A stretch of DNA of 37,192 nt from a virus: positions 1 through 37,192 of IMG/VR virus record IMGVR_UViG_3300023178_004086, one strand, 5' to 3'. The translations under genes and the position numbers were made by a program. The notes beneath the pieces are model-generated. The model had not been told where the DNA came from, ran no database searches, and saw only the letters and a list, made by a program, of their open reading frames with translations. The stretch's first letter is position 1; each line of letters opens with the position of its first letter. Positions 35,619 to 37,192 of this stretch are shown here, piece after piece.

Positions 35619-36199
35619 CACTTACCTCCACCAGATAGACCTAATGACTTTGCATATCTAGGAAGTCTACATGCCCAATATGAAGCTTTTGTCTTATCTT
35701 TAGCTTGTTCGCAATTATGTCTTGAAGCAAAAGCCTTCTTAGCTTTTGGATCTTTAAGTTTTACAGATAGAGATCCCCCACCACTCTTAGCACCAAAACT
35801 TACTTTCTTTACATTTCCAGTTTTAGGGTTCTTTACATAAACATAAAACTTTTTACTACCACCTCTTTTAGGTTTACCTAACTGAACCTTCTTGCCTTGG
35901 TATTCTGCTTCGTCAATTTCTTCAGATACATCAACCATTATTGGGCAATCAAGAGGAACTTTATTGCCTTCAAATTCTGCAAACTCACCAATATCTGTTT
36001 CCAATATTTCCATATCTTCTGCAGTAAGACCTTCTAATTTGCCATCATTATATTGTTTTCTAGCTTCTCTATATAAGGAGAAATAATTCTCACTTCCATT
36101 TCTAAAAACACTTTCTGAAAGAGGAATAGAATCTTTTTTATGAAACTTTATAGCTTCAGTAATAACTTTTTCTTTTTTTATTATTGTAGATAATTTCAT
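35612..36199 (-). CDS. MKL-family basic protein with a Lys/Gly-rich C-terminal domain (195 aa)
   Basis: It begins MKLSTIIKKEKVITEAIKF, with I-T-E followed by Ala at residues 13-16, a good gp21-type site. Residues 20-90 are acidic and helical. Residues 95-195 form the recognisable part: EYQGKKVQLGKPKRGG, KKFYVYVKNPKTGNVKKV, a Gly-rich turn, then FASRHNCEQAKDK and ASYWACRLPRYAK, ending GGGKWW. The same domain occurs in many marine T4-like phages as an uncharacterised protein. One His and two Cys (RHNC ... YWAC) might bind metal. Strong positive charge in the domain suggests DNA contact. The ATG overlaps the upstream stop as TAATG. Its last codons contain the ribosome site of the next gene. Confidence 0.8.
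   Translation of the reverse strand: MKLSTIIKKEKVITEAIKFHKKDSIPLSESVFRNGSENYFSLYREARKQYNDGKLEGLTAEDMEILETDIGEFAEFEGNKVPLDCPIMVDVSEEIDEAEYQGKKVQLGKPKRGGSKKFYVYVKNPKTGNVKKVSFGAKSGGGSLSVKLKDPKAKKAFASRHNCEQAKDKTKASYWACRLPRYAKSLGLSGGGKWW
35625..35629 (-). promoter_or_regulatory. GGAGG ribosome site that sets the GTG start of the cupin-like gene
   Basis: The minus strand reads GGAGGTAAGTGGTGG. The GGAGG sits inside the codons for the C-terminal Gly-Gly-Lys-Trp-Trp of the upstream gene. Spacing is six bases to GTG at 35618 and three to GTG at 35621, which favours the former. Confidence 0.6.
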
Positions 36200-36402
36200 T
36201 ATTTCTTATCTCCATCCATATAATTGAAAACTGATTGCACATAATCCAGTGCTTTTGTAATCTTAGATTGTGTCCATGCTGGTAACTCATCGCCATCTTC
36301 TATTTTATCTAACAACATTGATGCTATCTTGGCAGTTCTTTTTAACTCACTTCTTGCCATAGATCCTTCATCATCACCTTCAAGTAAGTTTTTTAACTTC
36401 AT
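36199..36402 (-). CDS. MKL-family small helical protein (67 aa)
   Basis: It begins MKLKNLLEGDDEGS with L-L-E followed by Gly at residues 6-9, a possible protease site. The rest is a two-helix protein (MARSELKRTAKIASMLLDKI, then LPAWTQSKITKALDYVQSVF) ending NYMDGDKK. The second half, with a Pro-x-W-x-Q-x-K-I-T-x-A-x-D-Y pattern, is a small conserved domain that I know from many marine T4-like phages, usually also with an MK-type N-terminus. GGAG precedes the ATG. Function is unknown. Packaging inside the head is inferred. Confidence 0.75.
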   Translation of the reverse strand: MKLKNLLEGDDEGSMARSELKRTAKIASMLLDKIEDGDELPAWTQSKITKALDYVQSVFNYMDGDKK

Positions 36403-36403
36403 A

Positions 36404-36484
36404 CTAATCTCTCCAAGATGTATCTAACTCATCCACCTTTTTTATTCTATTAAATATTTTCTTTATCCATCTAAGTATACACAT
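36404..36484 (-). CDS. Possible 26-codon peptide gene
   Basis: An ATG at 36484 opens a frame to TAG at 36404, one base before the next gene's start. The peptide MCILRWIKKIFNRIKKV continues ELDTSWRD. It is an amphipathic basic helix with an acidic tail. It lacks a clear ribosome site, having only AAAAGTAGAA upstream. It fills the 89-nt gap exactly, which is suggestive, but a chance frame of this length is common. Confidence 0.35.
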   Translation of the reverse strand: MCILRWIKKIFNRIKKVDELDTSWRD

Positions 36485-36491
36485 AATAATT

Positions 36492-36803
36492 CTACTTTTG
36501 CATTATAGCTTTTTTCTTAGGTCTACCCTTACTACCGTAATGTTTTCTTTTTCTTGCTACAGCATTCTTCTTATCTTTCTTAGACATACTTGCAGCAACA
36601 GACTTCTTACGGCACTTAGGATAAGCTCTTTGACCACCCTTACGAGACTTCTTACCGGCAGATGCTCCACAAGGCGGGTGACTACCGTCTTTGTTCTTAC
36701 GACTAACATCGACCCATTTTTCTCCAAACCATTTACCTAGTCCGGAATTCTTATAAACTTTTTCACTTAAATAAAGTGTATCCAACACTTCTCTTAGTTT
36801 CAT
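36492..36803 (-). CDS. MKL-family very basic Cys-containing protein (103 aa)
   Basis: It begins MKLREVLDTLYLSEKVYK; L-S-E at residues 12-14 is a possible protease site. The mature part would start with SGLGKWFGEKWVDVSRKNKD, then GSHPPCGASAGKK, a basic Gly-rich run, AYPKCRKKSVAASMS, and a final Lys/Arg tail. The W-V-D-x-S-R ... P-C-G ... Y-P-K-C-R pattern is a small family I know from T4-like marine phages. About a third of the residues are Lys or Arg, so DNA binding is likely, and two Cys might hold a metal. The ATG overlaps the upstream stop by four bases (ATGA). A nucleoid-like head protein is a reasonable inference. Confidence 0.8.
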   Translation of the reverse strand: MKLREVLDTLYLSEKVYKNSGLGKWFGEKWVDVSRKNKDGSHPPCGASAGKKSRKGGQRAYPKCRKKSVAASMSKKDKKNAVARKRKHYGSKGRPKKKAIMQK

Positions 36804-37192
36804 CCCTTAGATCTCCAAGATCCGCCATTCTTCTTATAATGTTTTGCTGCCCATGCGTTTGCATATGCTGAAGGATACACTTTGAACTTTCTCTTAGCTG
36901 CAGCTACAGAAGCCGCCCACTTCTTTTTATCTGTAGGTGTATTCTTTTCTGTAAAAAGTTTCACCTCAGCCATTTCTTTGCGAGTTATTCTTGGTTTATA
37001 ACCTTCTTTTTTTAACTCTTCTTCATCGCTAACGTGTGCATCATCAACATCATTAAAGAAATCATCTTTTTCATCATCCTCTAAGTCATCTATAGAATCA
37101 ATACCGTGTTTAGACATCATATCTCTAAACTTTTGTTGGTATTCGTCTTTATCACCCTTAGCTTCTTTTTTTAATAAATCTGTTAGTTTCAT
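36800..37192 (-). CDS. MKL-family protein with an AYANAWAAKHYKKNGGSW motif (130 aa)
   Basis: The ATG lies at the very edge of the window, but the MKLTDLLKKEAKGD start matches the family, so I take it as complete at the N-terminus. Residues 15-60 are acidic and helical (DMMSKHGIDSIDDLEDDEKD). Residues 85-130 are basic (KKWAASVAAAKRKFKVYPS, then AYANAWAAKHYKKNGGSWRS). This last motif is recurrent in small uncharacterised proteins of T4-like marine phages. Here the Glu after the MKL peptide sits in K-K-E-A, which does not fit the (L/I)-x-E rule as well as in the other six. The upstream ribosome site is outside the window. Confidence 0.75.
   Translation of the reverse strand: MKLTDLLKKEAKGDKDEYQQKFRDMMSKHGIDSIDDLEDDEKDDFFNDVDDAHVSDEEELKKEGYKPRITRKEMAEVKLFTEKNTPTDKKKWAASVAAAKRKFKVYPSAYANAWAAKHYKKNGGSWRSKG

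Overview
The window reads as a piece of the late (virion and packaging) region of a large, AT-rich, T4-related tailed phage, most likely a contractile-tailed virus of a marine bacterium. Every gene I can support is on the minus strand, so transcription runs from high to low coordinates. Genes are packed with 1-, 4- and 8-nt overlaps or a few bases between them. The T4 relationship rests on a gp17-type terminase with all ATPase and nuclease motifs, a gp20-type portal, a gp21-type prohead protease and a probable gp15-like tail-sheath stabiliser. The marine assignment is weaker: it rests on the protein families of the small basic proteins and the fibres, which I know mainly from marine T4-like phages. 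I saw no tRNA, integrase, transposon or CRISPR array.

Layout in transcription order. (1) 37192-34402: small proteins, five of which begin with the same peptide (MKL-x-x-h-h). Several are very basic. Among them sit a SAM-dependent methyltransferase and a cupin-like protein. (2) 34344-31483: an unknown helical protein, a WYL-like mini-protein encoded partly in the same DNA, the large terminase, and a coiled-coil protein with one membrane segment. (3) 31473-26649: portal, three proteins of unknown role, the prohead protease and another MKL protein. (4) 26647-16557: four large beta-rich virion proteins, two of which share one domain and two of which share both ends. A 355-nt gap here holds a strong stem-loop and an overlooked 58-codon gene. 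(5) 16556-9480: a 2358-residue coiled-coil fibre. (6) 9480-7633: an MKL protein, an unknown protein and the gp15-like protein. (7) 7621 to the left edge: an incomplete giant fibre of at least 2540 residues with two repeat families and a lectin-like domain.

How the parts may work together. Terminase packages DNA through the portal into a prohead whose inner proteins are cleaved by the gp21-like protease. Seven proteins share an N-terminal peptide, and six of them carry an (L/I)-x-E site just inside it, the cleavage preference of T4 gp21. T4 internal head proteins are targeted by such a short, cleaved N-terminal peptide. I therefore infer a large set of head-packaged proteins, several basic enough to bind DNA and be ejected with it. 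The other half of the window builds long adsorption structures. No major capsid, sheath, tube, tape-measure or baseplate gene is recognisable here, so those must lie outside the window or be too diverged to see.
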